Translations under genes and position numbers: made by a program | Notes under the pieces: model-generated | The model's database searches: none | The model's input: the letters and a program-made list of their open reading frames with translations, nothing else | Told to the model about the DNA's origin: nothing | Assembly: GCA_031002005.1 (NCBI GenBank) | Contig: CM061918.1 | Coordinates: 40,800,947-40,864,946, forward strand | Source of the DNA: Vandiemenella viatica | Taxonomy: Eukaryota; Arthropoda; Insecta; Orthoptera; Morabidae | DNA: 64,000 bases | Reading direction: 5' to 3' | Shown: positions 10,989 through 21,793 of the stretch, one piece after another | Layout of the letters: each line of letters opens with the position of its first letter | Position numbering within the stretch: position 1 is the stretch's first letter

Positions 10989-11510
10989 TCACTCTTGCTT
11001 TTGTCCCTCTGAAAATGCCCTCCTTTTCCTGATTGGTTTGACTTCAGTCAGATCCTTTACCACCGCGATTTTTCCTCTGAATAATTCCCTGTCTTGGATG
11101 TCTTCCATGCTGATTCCACATCTTTTCAGATCCTGATGGACCTCCTTCACCGTATGAACTTGAGTCTTCCTGTTCTCTTCAAAGTTGAGTATTTTCTTCA
11201 CTATACTTTCCGGTTCCATTCTCTTAGTATGTCTGTAGAAATCAAATTTCCTTTTCTTAATTGTGTTTGATACTTTTTCAAACTTGTGTAATTCTTGACT
11301 CGATCTCAAACGGAAATTAAATTCGCTTCCTGTCGCTTTCTTTGTTCCCAAGATTTTCCTTATAAACTTTCTTTCTTTCTTTTCTATTTCCTTCAATCCC
11401 TTTTTGGCTATTGTTTCTGCTGCGTATAAACATTCTTATTTCACTACCGTATTTTAGTTCTTGTATTTCACCTGATGGGAGAGTAATCTCGTTTATGTCT
11501 TTTGACAAAT
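10989..11510 (-). pseudogene. LINE C-terminal region relic
   Basis: Two minus-strand frames, offset by a frameshift near 11390, read KYGSEIRMFIRS, then KKERKFIRKILGTKK, RKFDFYRHTKRMEPE and VHQDLKRCGISMEDIQDREL. The order (a YG-x-E motif, basic RKILG box, H-x-x-R-M, terminal charged helix) is that of post-reverse-transcriptase tails in non-LTR retrotransposons. It belongs to the superfamily seen at 7390, 27240, 31735 and 63235 but is a distinct copy. The catalytic domain is absent. Confidence 0.65.
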
Positions 11511-11995
11511 CCTGAAAGGGCCATAAAGATGGAAACAGCTATCTTCAACTGCAGCCTTTTCATTAACATTGGGAGTAAAAATTTTACCAATGTCTTAGAA
11601 CTTCTGTGTTCTTTTAATATCACCTTATTTAGTCTTCATTGTTCATGTCTGAATTTTTGCATCTATGTTCATGTATTCCGTTTTCTCAAACCATATTTGT
11701 AGTCCTGATTTCTCAACTACTTATATTACTTCTGGAATCGAAGAATTCAATAACGCGAACAAATGTTACATGCTATCACTTCTTGCGTAGCCAGCACAAT
11801 GCTTACATACAAGACAAATTGTACGATTGCTACTTCTTATTTTTCAGTTTCGCTTCTCCTACATTAATTCCAGTGCTACTCAAATACTTCCGTCATAAGC
11901 ATCCACTTTCTGTTCAAACCAAGTTGCGAAAACTGCTCATCGCTTGGGATCCTTATTTTTTGGGTATCGAGTATGGGAGATGGAGTGGGTGTTAA
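11511..11995. other. Unassigned sequence, possibly LINE upstream remnant
   Basis: Lies just upstream, on the minus strand, of the LINE tail ending at 11510 and may be its decayed continuation. No motif can be read. Confidence 0.35.
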
Positions 11996-12165
11996 CGAAG
12001 GCAGGAGACCGTACATATTGAAATTACCGCAGAACACAATTTGTAGCTGATATGATAAAGGAGCTGGGATGGAAGTAATTGGAAAAGTGGTGGGGGTCAG
12101 TTAGGGGTATATCATAGGCGATGAGGCATGGACGGATATTAGAGGTAACTAACGTTTAACGGCAG
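11996..12165 (+). pseudogene. LINE 3' fragment of the 37330-38490 family
   Basis: The plus strand shows ACCGCAGAACACAATTTGT, then GATATGATAAAGGAGCTGG, then GGCGATGAGGCATGGA. These align in order with 38060-38200 (ATTACCACTGAACACAATC, CATATGATAAAAGAGCTGG, GGAGATGAGGCATGGA). Frame is lost. Confidence 0.6.
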
Positions 12166-12204
12166 CTTCACCTCGGCTTTTTTGAAAGAAACTCATAAGA
12201 GACT

Positions 12205-12250
12205 ATCTCACCTGATGAGGGCAGCGGAGGTTGTTACCGAAACGTTGTGG
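12205..12250 (+). ncRNA. Degenerate hammerhead-like motif
   Basis: CTGATGA (12212-12218) and GAAAC (12239-12243) lie 20 nt apart, the arrangement in Penelope-type hammerheads. Stem II pairs only weakly (two G-C pairs, then mismatches), so this is a relic at best. Confidence 0.3.
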
Positions 12251-13152
12251 AAAGAAGAAATTATCCTCAGAATACCCCAGAAGAATTCTTCCCACTATGA
12301 ATTTAGTTTCTAATTATTTAAATTTTCTTCACAAGCACTATACTACTAAATAATCATAATCTAAAGAGTAAGGTGGTTATCTTTGATGTAGTGTGTGATC
12401 TTTACCCCCTATTTGTTCAGTTTACGAGCAGGTTATCATTTATATTTCCCACCAACGTTCACGTAGAGTAACAAGACATACCGTAGTTTTTAAGTTGGAC
12501 CGTAAGCTTTCAAACTGTCGAAACCCCAGCCAAGTCCTGGACAAAGAAAACGCACAGAAACCACCCTTGCAGATTTGTATATCTATTGAAATGGTATGGA
12601 GGAAATGGCCATAAGCATAAGGGACTGTAAAATTTTTCTTTTATAGATAAATATTCACCATAAACTGCACAGGAATATGCTGAAAAAAGATCTTGTGAAA
12701 TTTAGCTGTAGGATTGTAGGGAGACTGGTTATCACCAATACAAATGCTTCATCGCAACTAATACATGTTTTTTTTTTGAACGCCTGTGTTTGATTCCGAA
12801 CGTTCAGCTATTGTCTCTCATCCCTCGATTAGATTAAAATATTTTTTTAAGGCCTGATATGTTTAAAGCGGCCGCGCACTACGGCTTTTCAACTCTCGGC
12901 TTATCTATTGCCGCCACACGAGTGTTTCCTATCGCGTATTCTATTTTTACCATTTTCTGCCGCTCAGGCCGGTTAATTTTTTAATACAATAACTGAAAAT
13001 GCGAATCTCTACCAATGACCCTTTAGTAGCTTCGACTGGATTTTGTACGAAGATATTTGCTGGCAGAGGATGTGGATTTCACGTATCTTAGAGTTTGATA
13101 GAATTTCGTGTGTGATATTTACAATGGTACCACGCCAGGGGGAAAATAATAC
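12251..13152. other. Unassigned AT-rich sequence
   Basis: No coding signal or repeat array seen. Confidence 0.45.
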
Positions 13153-13160
13153 ACACTCAC

Positions 13161-14042
13161 TAGAGGTGGACAAAGTGACTCACTAAAAAGAGCGGTGATC
13201 ATTTGATCACCCAGTGAAAAGAACTAATTTTTTTGAACGGTTCACTAGTTCCTTAGCTCACTTTAAATAAAAAATAATGGTTATTTTCGTTTTGAGAGTA
13301 CTATCTGTTCGTTTTATCTACATTTAGATTGATTTCGTACGTTAATCTCACAGTCGATTAGTTTATTTTTTCTATTTATCCTATAAGATTATTTTCGCGA
13401 AGAAAAAGCCGTTTCAAAGAGTCAATGAAATACTGTTTGGATTGCTGGTAATTTTTGGGAAGGTAGTTTGATAATAATAAAGAATGGTTAATTATACATT
13501 AATTTATTTATAGGAACAAACACAAATGTTTAAGCCTTAAATCGAATGCAAGTTTCTGTTCACAAAAAAGGAGAGAAGCGTGGTAGACATTGAAAAAGCC
13601 GTAACTGACTTATTGTTGGCGCACTTTAAGTGAGCGACAGTTCAATCGCTCTTTCAGAAGAACTGTTATGAAGGACTGCTACGAAGGACTGCTACGAAGG
13701 ACTGCTACGAAGGACTGCTACGAAGGACTGCTACGAAGGACTGTTACGAAGGACTGTTACGAAGGACTGTTACGAAGGACTGTTACGAAGGACTGTTACG
13801 AAGGACTGTTACGAAGGACTGTTACGAAGGACTGTTACGAAGGACTGTTACGAAGGACTGTTACGAAGGACTGTTACGAAGGACTGTTACGAAGGACTGT
13901 TACGAAGGACTGTTACGAAGGACTGTTACGAAGGACTGTTACGAAGGACTGTTACGAAGGACTGTTACGAAGGACTGTTACGAAGGACTGTTACGAAGGA
14001 CTTTTGCGAAGGACTAGTTCACTCGCGAACGACACATCTCTA
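13161..14042. mobile_element. hAT-like non-autonomous element containing a minisatellite
   Basis: The left end TAGAGGTGGAC and the inverted right end TAGAGATGTGTC are imperfect terminal repeats. They are flanked by 8-bp segments ACACTCAC (13153-13160) and ACACGTAC (14043-14050), which match at six of eight positions, as expected for an old hAT target duplication. No transposase is present. The right third is the 13-bp array at 13657-14020. Confidence 0.5.
13657..14020 (+). repeat. 13-bp minisatellite, 28 units
   Basis: Unit GAAGGACTGTTAC repeats without spacers. The first unit is a variant (GAAGAACTGTTAT), the next five read GAAGGACTGCTAC, the following twenty are identical GAAGGACTGTTAC, and the last two are degenerate. 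Because 13 is not a multiple of three, the array cycles through all frames and creates a spurious 156-residue reading frame with a 13-residue period. Confidence 0.97.
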
Positions 14043-14050
14043 ACACGTAC

Positions 14051-15085
14051 ATCCGTGCTAGGGGCTGCGAACTTATCGTACTTTCGTAATCTTTCTGGAA
14101 TCACGAAATTTCTCTGCGTGAAAAAAGTCAAAGATTAAAACATTGTGTGTACACAATGTATTCACAAAGATTTTAAGTAGCTATGACTTATGTTTTACCA
14201 TGCACATAGTTTTTGCAGTCACTATAATGCACCCATACTCAAAGTATGCTGCACGACGCCATGAGACTCCGCGTAAATAATGTGAACCAAAGAACGAACT
14301 GCATGTCACCATCAGATTGTCACATAACTATTTCATAAATTTAAGGTGGAATCAACACACTGTTGCTGTGTAAAGTACCTACCTATTAACTATTTTTGTA
14401 TAATTTTGATTATAATTTAAAGAATAAACATAAAACTTTGGTTTATGCTTATTTTAGGTCCTGTAGAACATTTAATTGTTAAAAGGATCGGTCGCAAAAA
14501 TAAAAATAATAATAATTATGAAGACTGCTGCTATAATGTATCGCCGTAGAGAGAGATTAAAGCGCTTTCCATCACTGGAAAAAAACATTTACACAAAAAA
14601 GGACTTATTGGAATCATTGAAATGAAAATAACTAGCCATAAGTACAATGTCGGAATTTTACACGGATAAAAGGAGTAGGCTATAACTGCCGATCCATTTT
14701 AAACAAAAATGGAGTTTTAATTTAAATTTTAGCTTATTTATCAAGACGAAACATATTGGTGATTCTCACACTGTTGTTTTGGAATGTAGCCGTGCCATTT
14801 TTTCCCAATGCGAGACTTATTCTATGAGAGCAAAAGTGTGGCGGTTATCACCGACATCATCCATAGGAAGAATTGTCTTTTTGGTATAAAATTTGGTACA
14901 CCCTTTCCTTAGGCAGAATGATTTAAGAATAATTGTACAATGAAGTAAAGAATTTCGCTGTGTGGGTACTTACTACACTAGAAAGACGTGTTATCGTCTG
15001 TAGATGTTAGTACACGTGTATTTTTATGCTTTATTCTTGAAGGGAAATAAAACTGTGTTACACATCCATATGCTAGGTGGGAATG
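14051..15085. other. Unassigned AT-rich sequence
   Basis: No gene or element recognised. Confidence 0.45.
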
Positions 15086-15089
15086 AAAT

Positions 15090-15545
15090 AACGTGACATG
15101 AAATCCCTGAAGTATGCAGTATTTAAGTATGGTAAAGAGCTGGAGTGGGGTTCATTGGCAGACAGGAAGAGGGTGAACACAGTGCTGGTAGTGTTCAAGG
15201 GTTATATTCGTGATGAGATTCGGATGGATGTTGGTAGAAAAATTGAGTATTACGTGGAAGGGAAGAGAGAACGATGATCACAGGTTGGCACTCGATTTCA
15301 GGGTTAAGGGAGTGGAGAATATTTTCTTTTGTAAGTGAATGAATCGCGGTTGGAATATATTGCTGTGAGAAGTGATGAATAATTTACAAAAGACACTGAA
15401 ATTCGTCAAAGACAAAAGCAGGCGGATAAGAAATTGCTTCCCAAGAATTTAAAATAAAAATAAAAAAAACAAGAAAGGTGAAAACATGATGTATAGGAAG
15501 ATTGTTATCGGAGTAAGCGCGCCATTGCAATTAAATGTGATAAGA
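15090..15545 (+). pseudogene. LINE 3' fragment of the 37330-38490 family
   Basis: GGTAAAGAGCTGGAGTGGG, GGCAGACAGGAAGAGGGTG and GTGATGAATAATTTACAAA align with the 3' part of the LINE at 38090-38360, and the fragment ends near a CATTGCAATTAAAT tail like the one at 38461. Translation is broken by frameshifts. Confidence 0.6.
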
Positions 15546-15548
15546 TAG

Positions 15549-15902
15549 CATCCATAAGCTACGTGACTTGGTCGGGGGGGGGGGGGGGGAAGGATAGAGT
15601 GGAAAGCTACGCTGGGCTACGGGGAGAAGGGGGGAGAACGGTCCGAGCCAAGCCACGTAGCTTTTCATTGATATTATTTGCCACAGTTAAAATATGGTAC
15701 AGAACACAAAACAGCATGTGGATATTTATTTACGTCATTTTATTAACCCCTTAAGTAGTTTACGATAGTCTGACAATAGAAAAGGGAAATAAAAGCTACA
15801 TGGGCTGTAGAGGCATAAGACACTTCAGGTTACGTGGGTGGAGGGGGGGGGGAGTACACAGGAAGCCAAAATGGAGCTACGTAATTTGTAGACGCTTCCT
15901 AA
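15549..15902. mobile_element. Poly-G MITE, copy 1
   Basis: The left end CATCCATAAGCTACGTGAC and right end ACGTAATTTGTAGACGCTTC are inverted versions of one another and match the ends of 54362-54772. Internal identity to that copy is clear, for example CACAGTTAAAATATGG and AACAGCATGTGGATAT. It carries a run of about 17 G near 15574 and a second G run near 15842. No coding capacity. Confidence 0.75.
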
Positions 15903-16212
15903 TCTGTAGAGGACATGTTTGATTCTCTGCCACTTCAATAGTGTGTTGCATGTAGCGAATCTCCTAGGGGTAAAAAGACTCTGTACGGGCGGCGTACTGG
16001 GTAATGTTGGGTAATCGCTATAGCTATGTTTTTAGTGTAGGGTCACATTAATGTGTGCTAAATACCACAAGTTGGACAAGTAGCATGTTTACACTATTTA
16101 CTCAACATTACGACTCTGTCTCCATAGCGCTCTAACAGTCTCCGGAGTTGATACGTTAACATGCCTCGCTCAGCATTGCAGCTTAAACAACATTTGATGC
16201 CCCACTATGTAA
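15903..16212. other. Unassigned sequence
   Basis: No feature recognised. Confidence 0.45.
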
Positions 16213-16430
16213 TCTATATATCTATAAATGAGAAAGTTCGGATGTGTGTTTGGATGTACGTCGGCAATCAATCACGCCCTAATAACTCAACATAATTAAA
16301 TGAAATTTGGCATGAAGTCAGTTAATTGCGTGCGAAGTGTAATAGGATAGATTTTATCCCGCAAAAACGCATAGTTCTTTTAGAAATTGCCATTAATATC
16401 AATTCGGAAGCAACAAAGAGTTTCCTACTT
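16213..16430 (+). mobile_element. Possible Helitron-like 5' end
   Basis: TCTATATATCTATAAATGAG preceded by A resembles the start of the Helitron-like element at 28195 (TCTTTATATACAAAAAGATG) and the sequence at 38890. A downstream TGTGTTTGGATGTACG stretch and an ATGAAATTTGGCATGAAG motif fit such repeats. No convincing 3' CTAG end was found, so the extent is unknown. Confidence 0.3.
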
Positions 16431-16930
16431 CGTAGTTAGCCGTGCCACGTTTACTCTTTGCTTTTTAAGTAAATCGCAAACACTACTTCTCAGAAATAAA
16501 ACAAAAACCTACTTACATATGCAAGTTTGTGTTTAGTTTAAAAGACATAAAACTGACGCACTTGACAAATAATAGTTTTGAAGCAGGAAATATAAATCTG
16601 TTCTTAACCTTAAATTAAAAAAAGAAAGGTAGGTACTGTTGTCAAGTTCGCAAAGAGATGTTTTCATTTGCGTACATAAAATAGTATGACATATCAAATA
16701 TTACACCATAATTTCGTTCGTAATATATGCGTTATAATAAATATAAAAAATCAAAGCTTGGAAAAAAAAGTAAAATACTATGAGTATACCAGCACGAAAG
16801 TCGGTTCACTGAAAGTGCAAAATGGTCGTGCCCCAAATGTCGTATTTATAAAAATGTAAAGGATTCCATTCTATCTCGGTTTAAGTTATTTCCTGTTTCT
16901 TTTTTGTTACTATACAGTCTGTGTATTACA
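16431..16930. other. Unassigned AT-rich sequence
   Basis: May be the interior of the Helitron-like copy that starts at 16213. No coding signal. Confidence 0.35.
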
Positions 16931-16938
16931 AATTATTT

Positions 16939-17293
16939 GGTTTAATCCTAGACTGCGATTCCGCCACTGACCGGCGTTGACGTGACGTTGTTTTGACGTA
17001 TTCGCTGTCGACTACCAACATAATTAGGTTTATTCCTTTTAAAACTGTACAATATCAACCTAAACTGATATTCCGAATGTGAATCAGATGCAGGCGGCCG
17101 CTGGTAAGCGGCCGCAGATGTCCGATAACACAACCAGATGTTCAGTGTCTGATGTATTATCGGCTTTCTGCGGCCGGTCACAATAATAAATTATCTTTAT
17201 GTTGGTACATCGACAGCGAATACCTCAAAACGACGTCAATATGACGTCACATCAACGCCAGTCAGCGGCGGAATCGCAGTCTAGGATTAAACC
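16939..17293. mobile_element. MITE with perfect 8-bp target duplication
   Basis: Inverted repeats of about 80 bp begin GGTTTAATCCTAGACTGCG at each end. They are flanked by identical octamers AATTATTT at 16931-16938 and 17294-17301, which points to a hAT- or P-type transposase. The centre holds two GCGGCCGC sites near 17095-17115 that form their own small hairpin. The 77-codon minus-strand frame here has no protein-like features. Confidence 0.85.
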
Positions 17294-17301
17294 AATTATT
17301 T

Positions 17302-19150
17302 TTGCCGAAATTTAAAACTTAACTAACCCTTTTTATTTTTTGTTCAGAATTTTTGTACGAATAGTACTGCTTTTTATTTACTGTTCAATATTTTTTGCAG
17401 AATATCTATCGAATGCTACACTTAAAACGAATGTATTCAATGGGCTAATGTAGAAACTTATTGTTTCATGAAGTAACACTGAAAGTCGTTTACAACACAA
17501 TACACCTCATTTGCACGGAGCATAACAACTAAATTCCTTCTGCCATCTGCTGTAACAAAAAACATTCTGGTCCAGGCAGCATTTCAACCAAACCACATTT
17601 CTGCTAATACTGCCGCTACAAAATCAAACGATACGAACACATCTCAACACATTAAATGCTCTGGACCTACATTTCGAGTGGTAACAGAATTTTCTATATC
17701 AAAATTCCTAATTAGTATATCATAAATTACTATCACAATTAATTTCATTATACACCTTACTAAATCACGAGCAATAAAAGTCACTTTATCGCGATGTACA
17801 TTTGACCTGCAATATTAACGATCGTAGAGAATTGTGGACTTTCCGTTGTACACTGTAAGTTAAAAGCATTTTAGCATAAATTTTTTAATTACGTTACCTC
17901 AATAACTGTCATGAAGCTGATGACATATTTCATGCGGCTGAATGTAGTTTTAGATGTATTCAGTATTTAATTTACTGTGTTAATAATAAGTCAATTTTAT
18001 TTCGCTATTCATGACGTCACTAACATACAATATAGTGAATGTATTAATGTGCGAGTGATAGAAGCTTTGATTTTCTAGCGGTAATTTTAAAACGCAGCCT
18101 GGGCCAGAATGAGAACTGAAACATTATTAGTTATTTAAGCTTCTTTCATGAGCGCCATTTTAGTGACGTCATGTATCGCTTTGTACCGATATTGTATCAA
18201 AAGATCTATATTAAGCTTGGACGATTTAGCAGAACCATGCGGCGTTGCCCGAAGTAAATTTTTTAAATATATCAATGTTTTATTCAGATAGTGGAGTGGC
18301 GGAAAAGCGGAGTGGTAATTCGCCGGTAGTCATTCAATTCTGTATGCAGAATAAGAAACCGAATATGAAGAAACAATCTATTACTACTTTAATATTGAAA
18401 TTTATATTTTAGCGCAGAATTAATGGATCGAAACGAATGAACTATAGTAAACTGGTGTATAGGCAATTCAGTTGTTTCCAGAGATAGAGAAACCATTACC
18501 GCAATACCTCTGATTATTATGGATAAAAGAATCATTTACTACTATACTTACTACTATAATATGTAAATTTCTGTTGATGGAAGCAATATATCCTAAAAAA
18601 AAAATCAATATTCAAAGAGCAAATTAAGTTCTTCTTTTTTAAATATTTTTTTAGGTACTCAATGCAAATCAAAATATTCATTTTTAGTATTGCAATTTTA
18701 CTAATGGAAATGAACGTCCTTGGGCCATTTAAGTATTTATTTGCTGTTTGGATGTTAGTATTTTTTTGTTGTTGATATTTAGTCGATTCCATCAATGTAT
18801 TGCTAATATTTTGACGTTTTGAGCTTCCATTAATTAAAACTATATTCATTTTTATTCGCGTGATGAAATTAGTAATTTTAAGAGATGTTGGGTAAACGAA
18901 ATTCAAATATTTCAAAGAAATGTAAGAAAACTAGGGCTATGAAAATAGCCAAAACCTAGGAGACAAATCCTCAATATTGTATATACGGATATATTAAACT
19001 GAAAATACTCCTTACAAACTGAATATTTTTACTGCTTTATAAATTCAGTGAAGTAGTTGTGGAACATAAATAGATTTTTGTTATTTTATTGCAACATTTA
19101 TTACTACTTTTACTAATAAAAATAGCTCTTAAATAAACTGTATGGTCGTA
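17302..19150. other. Unassigned AT-rich sequence
   Basis: No array, element end or coding signal was identified over this stretch. The 127-codon minus-strand frame at 18532-18915 is a low-complexity Asn/Lys/Ile product of AT-rich DNA. Confidence 0.4.
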
Positions 19151-19440
19151 TTGACCTGGTGACAAGACTTCTTTACGTCTCCGGAATCAGTCCCTTTCGT
19201 AACCTCTTAACGTAACCCAGTAATCCTACCGGACATAGAGGACCCACAGTTCAACACGGAATCAGAACAAAGTGAGCATTCTGGCGTAATTCACATCACA
19301 CACCAACCTATGCCACGGGTGAAGGTCGAGCTAAGGACCTTTGAAAATCCTCGCCGAGACTGGAATTCAAGCTGGGGACTTTTCCATCTCCAGTTGGACG
19401 CCCTAACCACTGAGCAACCAGACCTCTCAAGAAAATCATA
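19151..19440 (-). repeat. Second SINE family, near full length
   Basis: On the minus strand the head reads GGTTGCTCAGTGGTTAGGG with a B-box-like CTTGAATTCCAG about 40 nt on. The body contains CGCCAGAATGCTCAC and GATTCCGTGTTGAACTG. The body landmarks recur at 32340-32525 and in part at 24215-24290, while the head differs from the main SINE. Length is about 290 bp. Confidence 0.6.
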
Positions 19441-19880
19441 TTACAACACTTTTCAACGCGGACGAAGTCGCGGGTAACTGCTAGTGCCACATATTTTTCG
19501 GCGCTGTTGTGGTAAATAAAGTAGTCTATTGAGTGTCTGAACCAAATTTTGGGTTCACAGTGCAACTACTTGTACAGATATCTACCGTTTACGAGTTTTC
19601 AGACAGCTTCTTGCGCCATCTTTAAAAGATTTACTATATTTATGGGCACTGAGATCAGTTTCTTGAGTAATATGTTTCAACACTTTCAGGAGTTTCACGT
19701 TTCTAACAATTTAATAATTGAATTGTTACAGACACTGAAGGAATTTAAAATTGTTGACTGCAATAGTTGCAGTGTAGTTCAGAAATTGCCACCAATGAAA
19801 TGACTCCAATGATTAATGATTTATTCTCTTACGGTTTTCGCCCCTGGAGGGATCACCGGCGACCCTTGTGTTTAACAAAA
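19441..19880. other. Unassigned sequence
   Basis: No feature recognised. Confidence 0.45.
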
Positions 19881-19884
19881 ATTT

Positions 19885-20290
19885 TCTTGATTGACAGTTT
19901 TTGATTTATCGATTATTGATTTTCATTTAAGTCGTCGTCATTTGGCTTTTCCTGCTTTTGCCGGTCGTCCAACACAGCTTTTTCCATGTCTGTCGGTCAC
20001 CCGGGTTCCTTCTTCCACCACTTGTCTCCAATCAACCGTGGTCTTGCAATATGTCTCTTTCCCTCTCCATTGTTCTCCTCTTCCGTTCTCACGACGTGCA
20101 CTACCGATTCAATCTTTTACTATCACCTCTTCTGAACCTTCGACTTTTAATCTCTCGCTGATGTTTTCGTTTCTGATCCCATCCTTTCTTGTGACGTTCT
20201 GTCCCTCGCGGGACCTCATCTCTGCCTGCTGTAATCTGCTTATAACTCCCTTTGTCCCGGTCTCAGATCAATAGATCACTATTGATTGGC
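19885..20290 (-). pseudogene. Probable LINE-derived remnant
   Basis: The minus strand encodes a basic stretch including GGRRNPGDRQTWKKLCW and arginine-rich text, similar in character to LINE C-terminal tails. The plus-strand 127-codon frame, rich in Ser/Pro/Leu, is its shadow. No catalytic motif is present and I cannot assign a clade. Confidence 0.35.
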
Positions 20291-21300
20291 TGGTAGTATA
20301 CTCTGCAAAGCAAGATTTCCCTGTGTTCCACATCCAGATTATATCCTTGATGAGATGATAAAATTTTCGCTGTTCCATATTCCCCGTCTTGTTTCTACTT
20401 TCATCTTTCAATTATTTCTTACTTTACTTCCCAAGTAAACAAACTAATCTACCCATTTCAAATTCTTGCCGTCGAGTGATGTATCCTTCTATGAAACAGT
20501 TTAAAATTAAAGAAACCTGAATTTACAGTGCGCCGATTGTTTGATACTTTTAATTTAGTTCGATTGCTGTTCATCTGTGCTCCTATTGTGAAGCATTTTT
20601 GAACTTTGTATTTTCATTAAATTTTTCAGAGAAATCTGTGAAAATCGCACTATTTTTTATGTTTTACAGTGCGCCTTGCCGTTACTCATTTGTCTGCTGT
20701 TTCCATCTTTTCTGTTCGACACGAATGGCCGACAGCGCCCATTTTGAAAGTGTGTGAATGAATAAGTAATGTTTTCAGTAGTTGTTTCATGTTATCTTCA
20801 GTTTATCGGATGGTGACAAAGTTAGTTTGTCGCATCTATTGTAATCAAACAGATTTAAATTTCGACGATTCTTGTACAGGATCTTTGAATTCTAGTGCAG
20901 GGTGTATTTTGTCTATAAAATTTTTTACCCAACTGAAACCATTCTATTACTTCTTCGATCGTTTCTTATTCTACTTTATTGATTTCAGTCTCTTGAATTG
21001 GTCCGTAATTAGTCTAAAGAGCCAAGATGTCTGCTGAAGCGGTTAATACAAGAGGCATTACTTGTTACCAGTTTGGAGTGGCCATTAGTTGGCAAGCACC
21101 TGTTTGAAATTCCGCTCTGGTTGCGACGCGACATTGGCTCCGCATCGGAGACAGCTACCCAATCCATGCTTTCGGCAATAACCGTACGTTCTGGTTTCTG
21201 GTCAGCTATGTTCAAGAGGTTTGATTTTCACAATTTTCCCATTTGGCTTACGTGACTTCATACAAGCTTTTATAGCTTATAAGGAAGTACCAAATACGCA
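20291..21300. other. Unassigned sequence, moderate GC at 21010-21220
   Basis: The part at 21010-21220 is less AT-rich than its surroundings and has short frames on both strands, without a recognisable product or splice-site pair. Confidence 0.35.
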
Positions 21301-21311
21301 TAAAATTGTTA

Positions 21312-21490
21312 TATCGAGCGGGATGGGTGAATGGTAAACCTTAGACTGCCTTTCAGGAGTCGTGAGCTTAATCCTCTGTTCAGCCAAGCAGATTTCGGCT
21401 TTCTTAGTTCCGCGCGAAGCATGGTGGGTGAGCGGCAACTGTCTGGCTTCGCTTTCGGGAGGACGCGGATTCGAATCCGCGTCCAGCCAT
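21312..21490 (+). repeat. Two tRNA-like heads in tandem (possible dimeric SINE 5' end)
   Basis: The first head begins at GATGGGTGAATGGTAAACC and ends near GAGCTTAATCCTC. The second begins at TGGTGGGTGAGCGGCAACT and ends in GGATTCGAATCCGCG. They are about 107 bp apart in the same orientation and are followed directly by the body of the main SINE, so the whole may be one composite unit or two insertions. Confidence 0.5.
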
Positions 21491-21640
21491 CCAGATTGCA
21501 GTTTACCATTGGTTCTCCAAATCATTCCAGGCGAATGCCGGGATGGTTCCTTCAAAAAGGCAATGGCCGAATTTCTTCCCGCTCCTTGACCCCAGACCTT
21601 TCCCGCCTCTAATGATCAAGACGTTGGCGAGATGTAAAAC
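21419..21640 (+). repeat. Main tRNA-headed SINE, plus strand
   Basis: The B box GATTCGAATCC is followed by CCAGGCGAATGCCGGGATGG, GGCAATGGCCGAATTTCTTC and CCTCTAATGATCAAGACG, the family's order. Confidence 0.85.
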
Positions 21641-21649
21641 CATAAGCAG

Positions 21650-21755
21650 AAAAAGGTTTACTTCAAAAGGCCGTGGGAAAATTCCTTCCAATTTCTACCC
21701 ACCAGGTCTCTTCCGCTTCTGATGACCTCGACGTCAACAAAGCGTAAAGCCAGAT

Positions 21756-21793
<38 letters not shown>
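21650..21793 (+). repeat. 5'-truncated SINE with long poly-A, running into gap
   Basis: Begins in mid-body (CTTCAAAAGGCCGTGGG), continues to GACCTCGACGTCAACAAAGCG and ends in an A run from 21757 to the gap edge. The A tail shows the family is LINE-mobilised. Confidence 0.8.

Noticed and set aside
13657..14020. CRISPR-like array
   Set aside because: Units are contiguous 13-mers without spacers, in a eukaryotic genome.
13668..14138. 156-residue open frame with periodic KDCYEGLLRRT text
   Set aside because: Produced by the 13-bp minisatellite cycling through all frames; no flanking coding signal.
18532..18915. 127-residue minus-strand frame
   Set aside because: Low-complexity Asn/Ile/Lys product typical of AT-rich DNA.
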